DNA of 64,000 nucleotides, from contig JAQVWF010000013.1 in the NCBI GenBank assembly GCA_028698615.1, forward strand, positions 1 through 64,000, read 5' to 3'. The notes beneath the pieces were generated by a model. The model worked only from the letters and a program-made list of their open reading frames with translations. It did no database searches and was not told the DNA's origin. The position numbers were made by a program, and so were the translations under genes. Below, in pieces: positions 1 to 7,721 of this stretch. Position 1 is the stretch's first letter; every line of letters begins with the position of its first letter. The DNA is from Syntrophorhabdaceae bacterium. GTDB taxonomy: Bacteria; Desulfobacterota; Syntrophorhabdia; Syntrophorhabdales; Syntrophorhabdaceae.

Positions 1-105
1 CCCATGGGGGTCTTCGAGAACAGGACCAGCATGGAGCGGATCCTGTATGCAGTCTTCCTCTATGAGAACATACGCTATGGGGTGCACTATGTTTTTGGCT
101 GCTGA
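1..105 (+). CDS. 3' end of an unidentified gene, cut by window edge
   Basis: Frame 1 is open from the first base to a TGA at 103-105 and encodes a 34-residue tail reading PMGVFENRTSMERILYAVFL and onward, ending VFGC. The PMGVF...S.ERI.YA pattern reminds me of the C-terminal tails of some mutator-type transposases, but this is memory of a short motif and not a firm match. A hairpin with a T-run at 185-207 could terminate its transcript. The rest of the gene lies outside the window, so no function is claimed. Confidence 0.35.
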   Translation, partial: PMGVFENRTSMERILYAVFLYENIRYGVHYVFGC

Positions 106-122
106 CACAAAATACTTGACGT

Positions 123-139
123 TACCAGAAATGCTGGTA
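123..139. promoter_or_regulatory. Palindromic operator candidate upstream of rimP
   Basis: TACCAG (123-128) and CTGGTA (134-139) form a perfect 6-base inverted repeat with a 5-base spacer. It sits just upstream of the TTGGCA -35 element of the rimP operon promoter, where a transcription factor could bind. No regulator is identified. Confidence 0.35.
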
Positions 140-140
140 T

Positions 141-170
141 TTGGCATTGCATTCCCCCGCAAACTATGAT
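141..170 (+). promoter_or_regulatory. RpoD-type promoter of the rimP-nusA-infB operon
   Basis: TTGGCA (141-146), an 18-base spacer and TATGAT (165-170) give a good vegetative promoter. The expected start near 177 lies about 45 bases before the rimP ATG. It is the only clear promoter in front of the long translation and RNA gene run. Confidence 0.5.
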
Positions 171-184
171 AAAACAATGAGATT

Positions 185-207
185 AAGTGGGTTCAGCCCG
201 CTTTTTT
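185..207 (+). terminator. Hairpin with T-run just upstream of rimP
   Basis: AAGTGGG (185-191) pairs with CCCGCTT (197-203) across a TTCAG loop and is followed by TTTT and a further T-rich stretch. It could terminate the upstream gene or attenuate the rimP operon, since it lies between the promoter and the ATG at 222. Confidence 0.55.
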
Positions 208-221
208 AATTTTTAGTCAGG

Positions 222-692
222 ATGATATCCGCCACGGAAACCATAGAAAAGATAAAAGACATAGTTGCACCCATCCTTGACGAACGCCTCCTGGAGTTGG
301 TTGAGATAGAATTACGCCCTTCCGGCAAAAGATGGCTTCTGAGGATCTTCATCGACAAGGAAGGGGGCGTGACGATCGCCGATTGCGAGTATGTGAGCCG
401 TGAACTGAGCAGGGTCCTCGATGTTGAAGATCCCATCGAACAGCCGTATACCCTGGAGGTTTCGTCTCCGGGTCTGACGCGATCCCTGAAGAGCCGGGAA
501 GACTTCGCGAGGTTCAGGGGGAAGAAGTGCCGGATAATCACTCACGAGGAAGTGGGAGGGAAACGGGAGTTCCTGGGAACGATCGTCGATGCAGCGGGCG
601 ACGAAGTGACGATAGAGGAAAAAATAGGTATGTTTACAATCCCGATATGTGCTATAAAAAAGGCACATTTGGAGTTTGATTTTGAGGGGTAA
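222..692 (+). CDS. rimP: Ribosome maturation factor RimP
   Basis: RimP helps the 30S subunit mature. The 156-residue protein has the usual length and the family pattern: an N-terminal alpha/beta domain with IADCEYVSRELSRVLD and YTLEVSSPGLTRSL (about residues 50-90), then an SH3-like C-terminal half with the sensitive motif FRGKKCRI. It is followed after two bases by nusA, the classic rimP-nusA-infB order. No convincing Shine-Dalgarno precedes the ATG at 222; the upstream bases are the T-run of a hairpin, so translation initiation may be weak or controlled. Confidence 0.95.
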   Translation: MISATETIEKIKDIVAPILDERLLELVEIELRPSGKRWLLRIFIDKEGGVTIADCEYVSRELSRVLDVEDPIEQPYTLEVSSPGLTRSLKSREDFARFRGKKCRIITHEEVGGKREFLGTIVDAAGDEVTIEEKIGMFTIPICAIKKAHLEFDFEG

Positions 693-694
693 CG

Positions 695-2107
695 ATGTAT
701 TTTGATCTCAATTATGTCATTGAGCAGGTAGGAAAGGAAAAAGGAATACCCAAAGAGACCATTATCGAGGCTCTTGAAGAAGCTATATTGTCGGCGTCGA
801 AGAAGAAATACGGCAGTCATCTCGATCTCGAGGCGCATTACAACGAAGAATTGGGAGAGATAGAGGTCTTTCAGTTCAAGACCGTCGTTGAAAATGTCAA
901 TGAGCCCGACATGGAGATAAATGAAGAGGACGCCAGGCATCATGACCCCGAATGCATGGTAGGCGACGCCATCGGCATCAAGCTCGATACGTCGTCCCTC
1001 GGCCGCATCGCCGCCCAGACCGCCAAGCAGATCATCATACAGAAGGTGAGGAACGCGGAAAGCGATGTCATTTACAACGAGTACAAGGGCAAAAAGGGAG
1101 AGATCATCACCGGTGTCATCCAGAGGGTCGAAAAGAACCATTACATCATCAACCTGGGGAGAACGGAAGCCCTCATGCCTTTCAAAGAAGGGATACCGGG
1201 CGAGACGTTCCGCCAGAGAGAGCGCGTGAAAGGCCTTATTCTCGACGTGGAAAAAGGCCAGAAGGGCTGCATGATCCTCATGTCGAGAACCCATCCCGGG
1301 TTTCTCATGAAACTCTTTGAGCTTGAGGTGCCGGAGATCCAGGAAGGGATCATCAAGATCATCGGGGCGGCCCGTGAACCGGGCGAACGCGCCAAGATAT
1401 CCGTCTACAGCGAAGACCCCGACATCGATCCCATTGGCGCCTGCGTCGGTGTCAAGGGCTCCCGCGTTCAGAGCATCGTCCAGGAGCTTCGGGGCGAGAA
1501 GATCGATATCATCCCTTTCAGCAAGGACATTGCGAAGTTTGTCTGCAACACGCTGGCGCCTGCAAGGGTGTCCAAGGTCTATATAAATGAAGAAGAGCAT
1601 TCGATGGAGGTCATCGTCAACGATGACCAGCTTTCCCTCGCCATCGGGAAGAAAGGGCAGAACGTTCGTCTTGCCTCGAAGCTGACGAGCTGGAAGATCG
1701 ACATAAGCAGTGAGTCCGAGGTCGAAAAGACATCCAAGAAGGTCATCGACGAGCTTGTGGACAATCTCAAGGTATCCGAGATCCTTGCCCGCATACTCCA
1801 CGACGAATACCTGCGCGACCCGAAGGACATAGCAAAGCTGACGCCGGAAGAGATGAACAAGATAACCAGCATATCCGTAGAGGACTGCAGGCGCATCATC
1901 GACGAGGCGAAGGCGATCATGGCGAAGAAGGCGCGCGAGGCGCAGGAAGCCAGGGAATCCGAAGAGAACAATGCCGCTGCGGAAAGTGAAAGCCCGCAGC
2001 TTACAGAGATCGACGAAAAAGAAGGGGGTGCCGAAGAGCCGGCGCAGGAAGCGCGGCAGGAATCAGAGGCAAAGCAGGATGAGAAAATCGTTCCAGCCGG
2101 CGAATAA
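695..2107 (+). CDS. nusA: Transcription termination/antitermination factor NusA
   Basis: NusA binds RNA polymerase and nascent RNA and modulates pausing, termination and antitermination. The 470-residue protein shows the N-terminal polymerase-binding domain, an S1 domain (GEIITGVIQRVEKNHYIINL, about 130-200), and two KH domains with GVKGSRVQSIVQEL and AIGKKGQNVRLA. The C-terminal tail (about 410-470) is very rich in Glu, Ala and Lys and probably disordered. It starts two bases after rimP, so the pair is surely co-transcribed and perhaps translationally coupled. Confidence 0.97.
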   Translation: MYFDLNYVIEQVGKEKGIPKETIIEALEEAILSASKKKYGSHLDLEAHYNEELGEIEVFQFKTVVENVNEPDMEINEEDARHHDPECMVGDAIGIKLDTSSLGRIAAQTAKQIIIQKVRNAESDVIYNEYKGKKGEIITGVIQRVEKNHYIINLGRTEALMPFKEGIPGETFRQRERVKGLILDVEKGQKGCMILMSRTHPGFLMKLFELEVPEIQEGIIKIIGAAREPGERAKISVYSEDPDIDPIGACVGVKGSRVQSIVQELRGEKIDIIPFSKDIAKFVCNTLAPARVSKVYINEEEHSMEVIVNDDQLSLAIGKKGQNVRLASKLTSWKIDISSESEVEKTSKKVIDELVDNLKVSEILARILHDEYLRDPKDIAKLTPEEMNKITSISVEDCRRIIDEAKAIMAKKAREAQEARESEENNAAAESESPQLTEIDEKEGGAEEPAQEARQESEAKQDEKIVPAGE

Positions 2108-2136
2108 CTGCCTCGGGGAGCAAGGAAGGATCAGGA

Positions 2137-4725
2137 ATGACGAAAATTAAGATTACGGCCCTTACCGACAAGGCCAGCGATGACGAGATACTCGCCAAAC
2201 TGAAAAAGATCGGCGTGAAGATCAAGGACAAACCGAAGGATGGCGAGACAACGCACGAAGCGGTAAAGGAACAGACCTCCACAATGGGGGAAACCCTTGT
2301 TGAAACAAGGGTTGCTTCCACCATCATCAGGCGGAGGGTGAAGGCTCCCCCGAAGGCCGAAGAAGAACCTAAAGAAGAGAGACCGGAACTCGAAGAGGAA
2401 AGAAAAGCCGAGGCCCCCTCGGCGAAGGCCCCTGCCAGAAGAAGGGCGCCGAAAGCCCCGAGGCTGGAAGAGGAGATCATCGAGGAGGCACAGAGGAAGA
2501 TCCCCGAAGACCTTCATATCCATATAGAAGAAAGACAGCACGAAGCGCCTGAGGAGGCGGAGAGAGCAGCGCAGGCTGCTCCCGCCGAGGACAAAGCTCC
2601 CAAGGGTGACATAGAGCATATTGCGGAAGAAAAAGAGAAGGAAATTACGAAGGTTCTCGAAGAGGCTTATAAACAGGACCTGGAGAAAGATTTTAAGGCC
2701 GTCGAAGGTGAAGGCGGGGAAGGACCCGAGCGCCAGAAGAAGAAAACGGAAAAGCTCCTCAAGAAGATCGAGGAGCAGGAGGCAGAGGAGTCCAAGGATA
2801 AGAAAAAAGGCACCCTGAAAAGAAAGGTTGTCATCAAGGAAGAAGACCTTTATTCCTTCAGGAGACAGAGGCCCAGAACAGGGTCCTTCAGGAAGGACAG
2901 GAGGGACCGGGGCGGCGGACAACGAACGGAAGAGGAAAAGAGACCCGAGTCCAAGATCGCCAGGCGCGTTGTCAAGGTCAGCGATGAGGTCACCGTAGGC
3001 GAGCTTGCAAGAAGGATGAACGTCAAGGCACAGGACATCATCAAAAAACTCCTGCCTCTCGGCGTCATGGCGACGGTGAACAAGACGATCGACTACGATA
3101 CCGCATATCTTGCCGCGACTGAGTTCGGCTTCGACGTTGAAAGGATCGTTTCCATCGAAGAAGAGTTTTTTGCCCGGGAAGAAGTGGAGAACGAGAGCCA
3201 GGAGAACTTGAAACCGCGTTCGCCTGTTGTCACGATCATGGGCCACGTCGATCACGGCAAGACCCTCCTCCTCGATACCATACGGGACACAAACGTGGCC
3301 GAGCGTGAGGCCGGCGGTATCACCCAGCATATCGGTGCCTACAAGGTCAACGTGGACGGCAAGGAGATCGTTTTTGTCGACACTCCGGGCCATGAGGCCT
3401 TTACCGCCATGCGTGCACGGGGAGCGCTCGTCACGGATATCGTCATACTGGTGGTTGCGGCAGACGACGGGGTCATGCCCCAGACGGTCGAGGCCATCAA
3501 CCACGCCCGCAGCGCCGAGGTTCCTATTATTGTAGCCGTGAACAAGATCGACAAGGAGAATGCCAATATCGACAAGGTCATGAAAGAGCTTGCCGAACAG
3601 AACCTCATTCCCGAGGACTGGGGCGGCACGACACTGTTCGCCAGGATATCGGCCAAGAAGAAAGAGGGTATCAAGGAACTGCTGGAGCTTATCGTTCTGC
3701 AGTCCGAAATGCTGGAACTCAAGGCAAATCCCGACAAACTGGCCCGGGGGACCGTCATTGAAAGCGAGCTTGACAAGGGTCATGGGCCCATCGGGACCGT
3801 CATTATCCAGGACGGCTCTCTCAAGATACAGGATCCTTTCATTTCGGGGATGACCTTTGGACGCGTCCGTGCCATGATCGACGACAAGGGCGGCAGGATC
3901 CAGATGGCGCCTCCATCCACACCGGTCCTGGTTGTGGGTTTTCAGGATGTTCCCCACGGTGGTGACCGTTTTATCGTTACTACCGAAGAACGGTACGCCA
4001 AAGAACTCTCCAAGTTCAGGCAGGAAAAACTCCGCGAGAGGGAGGCGCTCAAGAGCGCGCGGACAACCCTTGAAGACCTTTATTCAAAGATCGGCGAGAC
4101 AGAGAAGGTATTTCTCAACGTCATCGTCAAAGGCGACGTTCGCGGCACCATCGATGCCATCGTGGCGGCCCTGAAGAAGATGTCCACCAATGCCGTCGAA
4201 GTGCAGATAGCCCACAGCGGTGTCGGTGCGATAACTGAAACCGACGTGAACCTGGCCATGGCGTCGGGTTCCATCATAATCGGTTTCAACGTACGACCCG
4301 TCGCGAAGGCGCAGGCGCTTGCGGAGCAGGAAAAGATCGAGATCAGGCACTATTCGATCATATACGACATGATAGACGACGTGAAGATGGCGATGGAAGG
4401 CATGCTGGCGCCAAAGATCGTCCAGGTGACCATCGGCAAGGCTGAAGTGCGGAAGACCTATTCCGTGTCCCGAATCGGCATCATCGCCGGCTCCTATGTG
4501 ATGGAGGGCAAGGCGACGCGCAACTCCACGATCAGGGTCGTCCGCGGCGGAAAGATCCTGCATACGGGAAAGATAGCTGCCCTGAAACGTTTTAAGGATG
4601 ATGCCAAGGAAGTGCTGTCGGGATACGAATGCGGCATTTCGCTCGAGGATTACAACGATATACAGGAAGGGGATGTCTTTGAATTCTTTGTTGAAGAAAA
4701 GGAGAAACAGACCCTTGACGGTTAG
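2137..4725 (+). CDS. infB: Translation initiation factor IF-2
   Basis: IF-2 is the GTPase that places initiator tRNA on the 30S subunit and drives subunit joining. The 862-residue protein has a long charged N-terminal region (about 60-270) rich in Lys, Glu and Arg, then the IF2 N-terminal helical motif (VGELARRMNVKAQDIIKKLL). The G domain follows with G1 GHVDHGKT, G3 DTPGHE and G4 NKID, then domains II to IV. Length and order are typical of a long-form IF-2. It lies 29 bases after nusA in the conserved operon. Confidence 0.97.
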   Translation: MTKIKITALTDKASDDEILAKLKKIGVKIKDKPKDGETTHEAVKEQTSTMGETLVETRVASTIIRRRVKAPPKAEEEPKEERPELEEERKAEAPSAKAPARRRAPKAPRLEEEIIEEAQRKIPEDLHIHIEERQHEAPEEAERAAQAAPAEDKAPKGDIEHIAEEKEKEITKVLEEAYKQDLEKDFKAVEGEGGEGPERQKKKTEKLLKKIEEQEAEESKDKKKGTLKRKVVIKEEDLYSFRRQRPRTGSFRKDRRDRGGGQRTEEEKRPESKIARRVVKVSDEVTVGELARRMNVKAQDIIKKLLPLGVMATVNKTIDYDTAYLAATEFGFDVERIVSIEEEFFAREEVENESQENLKPRSPVVTIMGHVDHGKTLLLDTIRDTNVAEREAGGITQHIGAYKVNVDGKEIVFVDTPGHEAFTAMRARGALVTDIVILVVAADDGVMPQTVEAINHARSAEVPIIVAVNKIDKENANIDKVMKELAEQNLIPEDWGGTTLFARISAKKKEGIKELLELIVLQSEMLELKANPDKLARGTVIESELDKGHGPIGTVIIQDGSLKIQDPFISGMTFGRVRAMIDDKGGRIQMAPPSTPVLVVGFQDVPHGGDRFIVTTEERYAKELSKFRQEKLREREALKSARTTLEDLYSKIGETEKVFLNVIVKGDVRGTIDAIVAALKKMSTNAVEVQIAHSGVGAITETDVNLAMASGSIIIGFNVRPVAKAQALAEQEKIEIRHYSIIYDMIDDVKMAMEGMLAPKIVQVTIGKAEVRKTYSVSRIGIIAGSYVMEGKATRNSTIRVVRGGKILHTGKIAALKRFKDDAKEVLSGYECGISLEDYNDIQEGDVFEFFVEEKEKQTLDG

Positions 4726-4742
4726 ATTCGATTCCCTATCAA
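4715..4742 (+). promoter_or_regulatory. Possible internal promoter between infB and DUF503
   Basis: TTGACG (4715-4720), a 16-base spacer and TATCAA (4737-4742) overlap the infB stop codon region. The gap to the next gene, 135 bases, is the longest inside this operon until the end of scpA, which makes an internal promoter plausible but unproven. Confidence 0.3.
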
Positions 4743-4860
4743 AGCGGAGCCTTCGTTACCTTTTCGGAGCGCTTTTCGATGTACTGGAAGTACGCCTGCG
4801 TTGGCTCCTCATGGGTGCCCCGGTATCATCTTTGATCTGGGATCGAAATGGTTGAAGGTT

Positions 4861-5160
4861 ATGGTAGTTGGTGTCTCTCGCGTCGATATTTTCTTTCCTG
4901 AGAATCACTCTCTCAAAGACAAACGGCAGATGCTGAGAAAAGTGATTGAGAAGACACGGGCGAAGTTTAATATTTCAATGATCGAGGTGGACCAATCGAA
5001 CCTGTGGCAGAGGGCAAGCATCGGTTTCACCGTCGCAGGGGTGAGACAGGACCACGTGAACAAAGTCATAGAGAATGTCCATGAATACATGGAGTCCCTT
5101 TATCTCGGTGAGGTTATCGACACTTCATCGGAGATCATCGTTATCGGGAACGAGATATGA
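4861..5160 (+). CDS. DUF503 family protein
   Basis: This is a 99-residue protein of the DUF503 family (YlxP-like), common between infB and rbfA and presumed to be linked to translation or ribosome assembly; its molecular role is unknown. The family signature VGVSRVDIFFPENHSLKDKR and the run NISMIEVDQSNLWQRASIGF are visible. I start it at the ATG at 4861, because an upstream in-frame TTG at 4801 would add 20 residues unlike the family. Its stop overlaps the rbfA start by ATGA, so the two are coupled. Confidence 0.88.
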   Translation: MVVGVSRVDIFFPENHSLKDKRQMLRKVIEKTRAKFNISMIEVDQSNLWQRASIGFTVAGVRQDHVNKVIENVHEYMESLYLGEVIDTSSEIIVIGNEI

Positions 5161-5507
5161 GATACCGGCGCCTTCGTGTCCAGGATCTGCTCCGCGAGGA
5201 GATATCGCTCATCATTCAGCGCGAGCTGCACGACCCCGGGCTTGGTTTCATCACCATTGTCGAGGTAAAGATGAGCGAGGACCTGAAGTCCGCGAAGGTG
5301 TATATCTCCATATACGGGAGCGATGAGGAGCAAAAGCACACCCTTGAGGCCCTGAAACGCTCCAAGGGCTACATAAAATTCCTCCTCGGGAAAAGGGTGA
5401 CGCTCAGATACATACCCGAACTTACCTTTCTTCTCGATGACACCCTGGAGAGGGTGCAGAGGATGGAGGAGATCTTTAAAAAGGAGATCGATGAAGGCAA
5501 AGATTAA
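5157..5507 (+). CDS. rbfA: Ribosome-binding factor A
   Basis: RbfA is a small KH-fold protein that binds the 16S rRNA 5' end during 30S maturation and cold adaptation. The 116 residues match the family: RVQDLLREEISLIIQRELHD at the N-terminus, the KH region with KVYISIYGSDEE, and TFLLDDTLERVQRMEEIFKK at the C-terminus. It overlaps DUF503 by 4 bases at its start, and the next gene begins 17 bases inside its 3' end in another frame. This tight packing supports one transcript. Confidence 0.95.
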   Translation: MRYRRLRVQDLLREEISLIIQRELHDPGLGFITIVEVKMSEDLKSAKVYISIYGSDEEQKHTLEALKRSKGYIKFLLGKRVTLRYIPELTFLLDDTLERVQRMEEIFKKEIDEGKD

Positions 5508-6480
5508 GAGGTTGATCACGGAAGGCCGCAGCTTTCTCGTGACGACCCACATAGATCCTGACGGCGACGCCATCGGGTCCGCTTTTGCTTTCTCTATGGC
5601 CCTCGGTGTGCTGGGGAAGGAATCAACGGTCTATCTCAGGGACAAGGTACCGTACCGGTATGAATTTCTGCCGGCGCCGGAAAAGGTTGTTCATACGGTC
5701 CCTGAAGGGAAATACGATGCTGTTTTCGTTCTCGACTGCGGGAGTCTGTTTCGGGTCGGGGAGGGTCACGATCAGATAGGTTCCCTGGGGCCTGTCGTCA
5801 ATATCGATCATCACGATACGAACGACCACTTCGGCGTGATCGACCTTGTCGATTCCGGGGCATCGTCGACGGGAGAGATCATATACCGGGTCCTCGGGTC
5901 CCTGGGTGTGAAGGTGGATCCCGATATCGCGATCAATCTCTACACGGCGGTCTTTACCGATACCGGCTCGCTTCGGTACGACAACACAAGCCTTGAGGCT
6001 TTCAGGATCTGCGAAGAGATGGTGAGGGCAGGCGTTAGACCGTCCAGGGTGGCAATGATGGTCTACGAGAACCACCCCAAGGAAAGGTTTCTTCTCCTCG
6101 GCGAGGTGCTCCGCACCCTGACGACCTATGGCGACAGGATAGCTGTGGCCTGCGTGACGTCGGCCATGTTTGAAAGGACGGGCACGAATCGCGAATTCAC
6201 CGACGGTTTTGTCGAATTCATAAAGGAGATACGGGGTGTCGAGGTCGCGGTGCTCATCAGGGAGATCGACAAGAGCCACCACAAGGTCAGCATGCGCGGG
6301 AAGGGCACCGTGGACGTTGCCGCCGTCTGCAATGTCTTCGGCGGCGGAGGGCACCGGAATGCCGCCGGATGCCGTATTGAAGGCACCATGAAAGAAACGG
6401 AAGAAAAACTGCTCCAGGCCCTCGCGGCCGAAGGATGCATGAAAGACTGTGAAGACATTATTGCACAGGGCCGTGCCTGA
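5491..6480 (+). CDS. nrnA: DHH/DHHA1 phosphoesterase, NrnA-like oligoribonuclease
   Basis: The protein is a DHH-family phosphoesterase of the NrnA type, which degrades very short RNAs and, in some members, 3'-phosphoadenosine 5'-phosphate. The 329 residues show the DHH motifs: HIDPDGDAIGS near the N-terminus, VFVLDCGS, the namesake DHHDTND, and the DHHA1 substrate motif GGGGHRNAAGC near the end. I start it at the ATG at 5491, which has AAGGAG just upstream; the open frame before it is a shadow of rbfA. It sits between rbfA and truB, its usual place in this operon type. Confidence 0.9.
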   Translation: MKAKIKRLITEGRSFLVTTHIDPDGDAIGSAFAFSMALGVLGKESTVYLRDKVPYRYEFLPAPEKVVHTVPEGKYDAVFVLDCGSLFRVGEGHDQIGSLGPVVNIDHHDTNDHFGVIDLVDSGASSTGEIIYRVLGSLGVKVDPDIAINLYTAVFTDTGSLRYDNTSLEAFRICEEMVRAGVRPSRVAMMVYENHPKERFLLLGEVLRTLTTYGDRIAVACVTSAMFERTGTNREFTDGFVEFIKEIRGVEVAVLIREIDKSHHKVSMRGKGTVDVAAVCNVFGGGGHRNAAGCRIEGTMKETEEKLLQALAAEGCMKDCEDIIAQGRA

Positions 6481-6535
6481 AAGGGCGGCACGCCTGAAGG
6501 CTGAAAGATTAGGAAGGAAACGGGATACAGGGAAT

Positions 6536-7420
6536 ATGAACGGATTTTTGATAATCGACAAGAATGCAGGGATGTCCTCCTATGACGTCATAAGAAGGCT
6601 CAAGAGGCTCCACAAGTTCAAAAAGATAGGATACATAGGCACACTTGACCGCAACGCGACGGGCATTCTCCCTGTCGCCCTCGACGAAGGGGTGAAGCTC
6701 ATCCCCTTTCTCGAAAATGTGGAAAAGCAGTACCGCGCGAGATGTCTTCTCGGCATAACCACCGACACGCAGGATATCGAGGGAAAGGTGCTTACCGAGA
6801 CACCGACGGAGCCCTTCGACCGGCAGGTCATCGAGGATGGGCTCAAGGCCTATCTGGGAAAGATAACCCAGCTCGTTCCCGCCTATTCGTCGAAAAAGGT
6901 CAACCGCAAGCCTCTCTATAAATGGGCGCGAAGCGGTGTGCAGGTAGAACAGCCAATCAAGGAGGTGGAGATCTTTGATATCACCCTTCTTGACTACACC
7001 CACCCCTATCTGGATCTGGAGGTGACGTGCTCCAAGGGTACCTACATCAGGGCGCTCGCAAGCGACCTCGGTGAGAAGCTCGGCTGCGGGGCCACCCTCT
7101 ATACGCTGAAACGGACCAAGCAGGGAGACTTCACGGAAGAGATGGGGACTGATATTGATTATTTCAAAATGGAGCAAGACCTGTTAGACTATTTGTTACC
7201 CTTGGAGAATATCCTGGGGTCAGTGCGCGGCATGGTCGTGGAGACGGTTCTTGAGAAGTTCCTGAAACACGGTATGCCCGTGCCGATAGCGGGCAGCGCG
7301 AAGGAATGGAGGCACGGTGAAGCTGCGAGGCTCTTCAACAAGCAGGGGACGCTTATAGGCGTGGGAGTTGCGGACCTCGGATCGAAAACCATAAAAATAA
7401 AACGATTGATCAATCATTAA
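6536..7420 (+). CDS. truB: tRNA pseudouridine(55) synthase
   Basis: TruB makes pseudouridine 55 in the T-loop of tRNAs. The 294-residue protein has the catalytic motif [18 protein letters not shown] with the Asp nucleophile, the conserved [19 protein letters not shown] region, and [24 protein letters not shown]-like C-terminal domain follows (about 225-294). The ATG at 6536 is chosen because family sequence begins at [15 protein letters not shown] and a purine-rich stretch (AGGAAGGAAA) lies about 15 bases upstream; the open frame runs back into nrnA but is not conserved there. Confidence 0.95.
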   Translation: MNGFLIIDKNAGMSSYDVIRRLKRLHKFKKIGYIGTLDRNATGILPVALDEGVKLIPFLENVEKQYRARCLLGITTDTQDIEGKVLTETPTEPFDRQVIEDGLKAYLGKITQLVPAYSSKKVNRKPLYKWARSGVQVEQPIKEVEIFDITLLDYTHPYLDLEVTCSKGTYIRALASDLGEKLGCGATLYTLKRTKQGDFTEEMGTDIDYFKMEQDLLDYLLPLENILGSVRGMVVETVLEKFLKHGMPVPIAGSAKEWRHGEAARLFNKQGTLIGVGVADLGSKTIKIKRLINH

Positions 7421-7433
7421 GAAGGAGGAATAT

Positions 7434-7703
7434 ATGCCACTCGACACTCAGCGGAAAAAGTCGATCATCGAGGATTTCAAGACCCACGATAATGACACCG
7501 GTTCCCCGGAGGTGCAGATCGCGCTTCTCACGGAAAGGATCAGATCCCTGACGGAGCATTTCAAAAGATTTTCCAAGGATCACAATTCCAGAAGAGGGCT
7601 TCTCGTTCTCGTCGGAAGCAGAAGACGGCTCCTTAGCTACCTCAAGGAGAAGAATGTGGACCGCTACAAGAAAGTCGTAGAAAGACTGGGTCTGAGAAAA
7701 TAA
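7434..7703 (+). CDS. rpsO: 30S ribosomal protein S15
   Basis: S15 is a primary binding protein of the 16S rRNA central domain. The 89-residue protein is full length with [16 protein letters not shown], the helix [16 protein letters not shown] and [14 protein letters not shown] strong AAGGAGG ribosome-binding site precedes the ATG. It lies 13 bases after truB and 18 bases before pnp, the widely conserved truB-rpsO-pnp order. Confidence 0.97.
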   Translation: MPLDTQRKKSIIEDFKTHDNDTGSPEVQIALLTERIRSLTEHFKRFSKDHNSRRGLLVLVGSRRRLLSYLKEKNVDRYKKVVERLGLRK

Positions 7704-7721
7704 AGGAATAATAGGAAAAAT

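Noticed and set aside
141-152. TTGGCATTGCAT resembles a sigma-54 promoter
   Set aside because: The GG and GC elements are 4 bases apart and not the required 10.
2131-3957. 608-residue - strand frame
   Set aside because: Antisense shadow of infB caused by high GC and regular codon use; no ribosome-binding site or domain.
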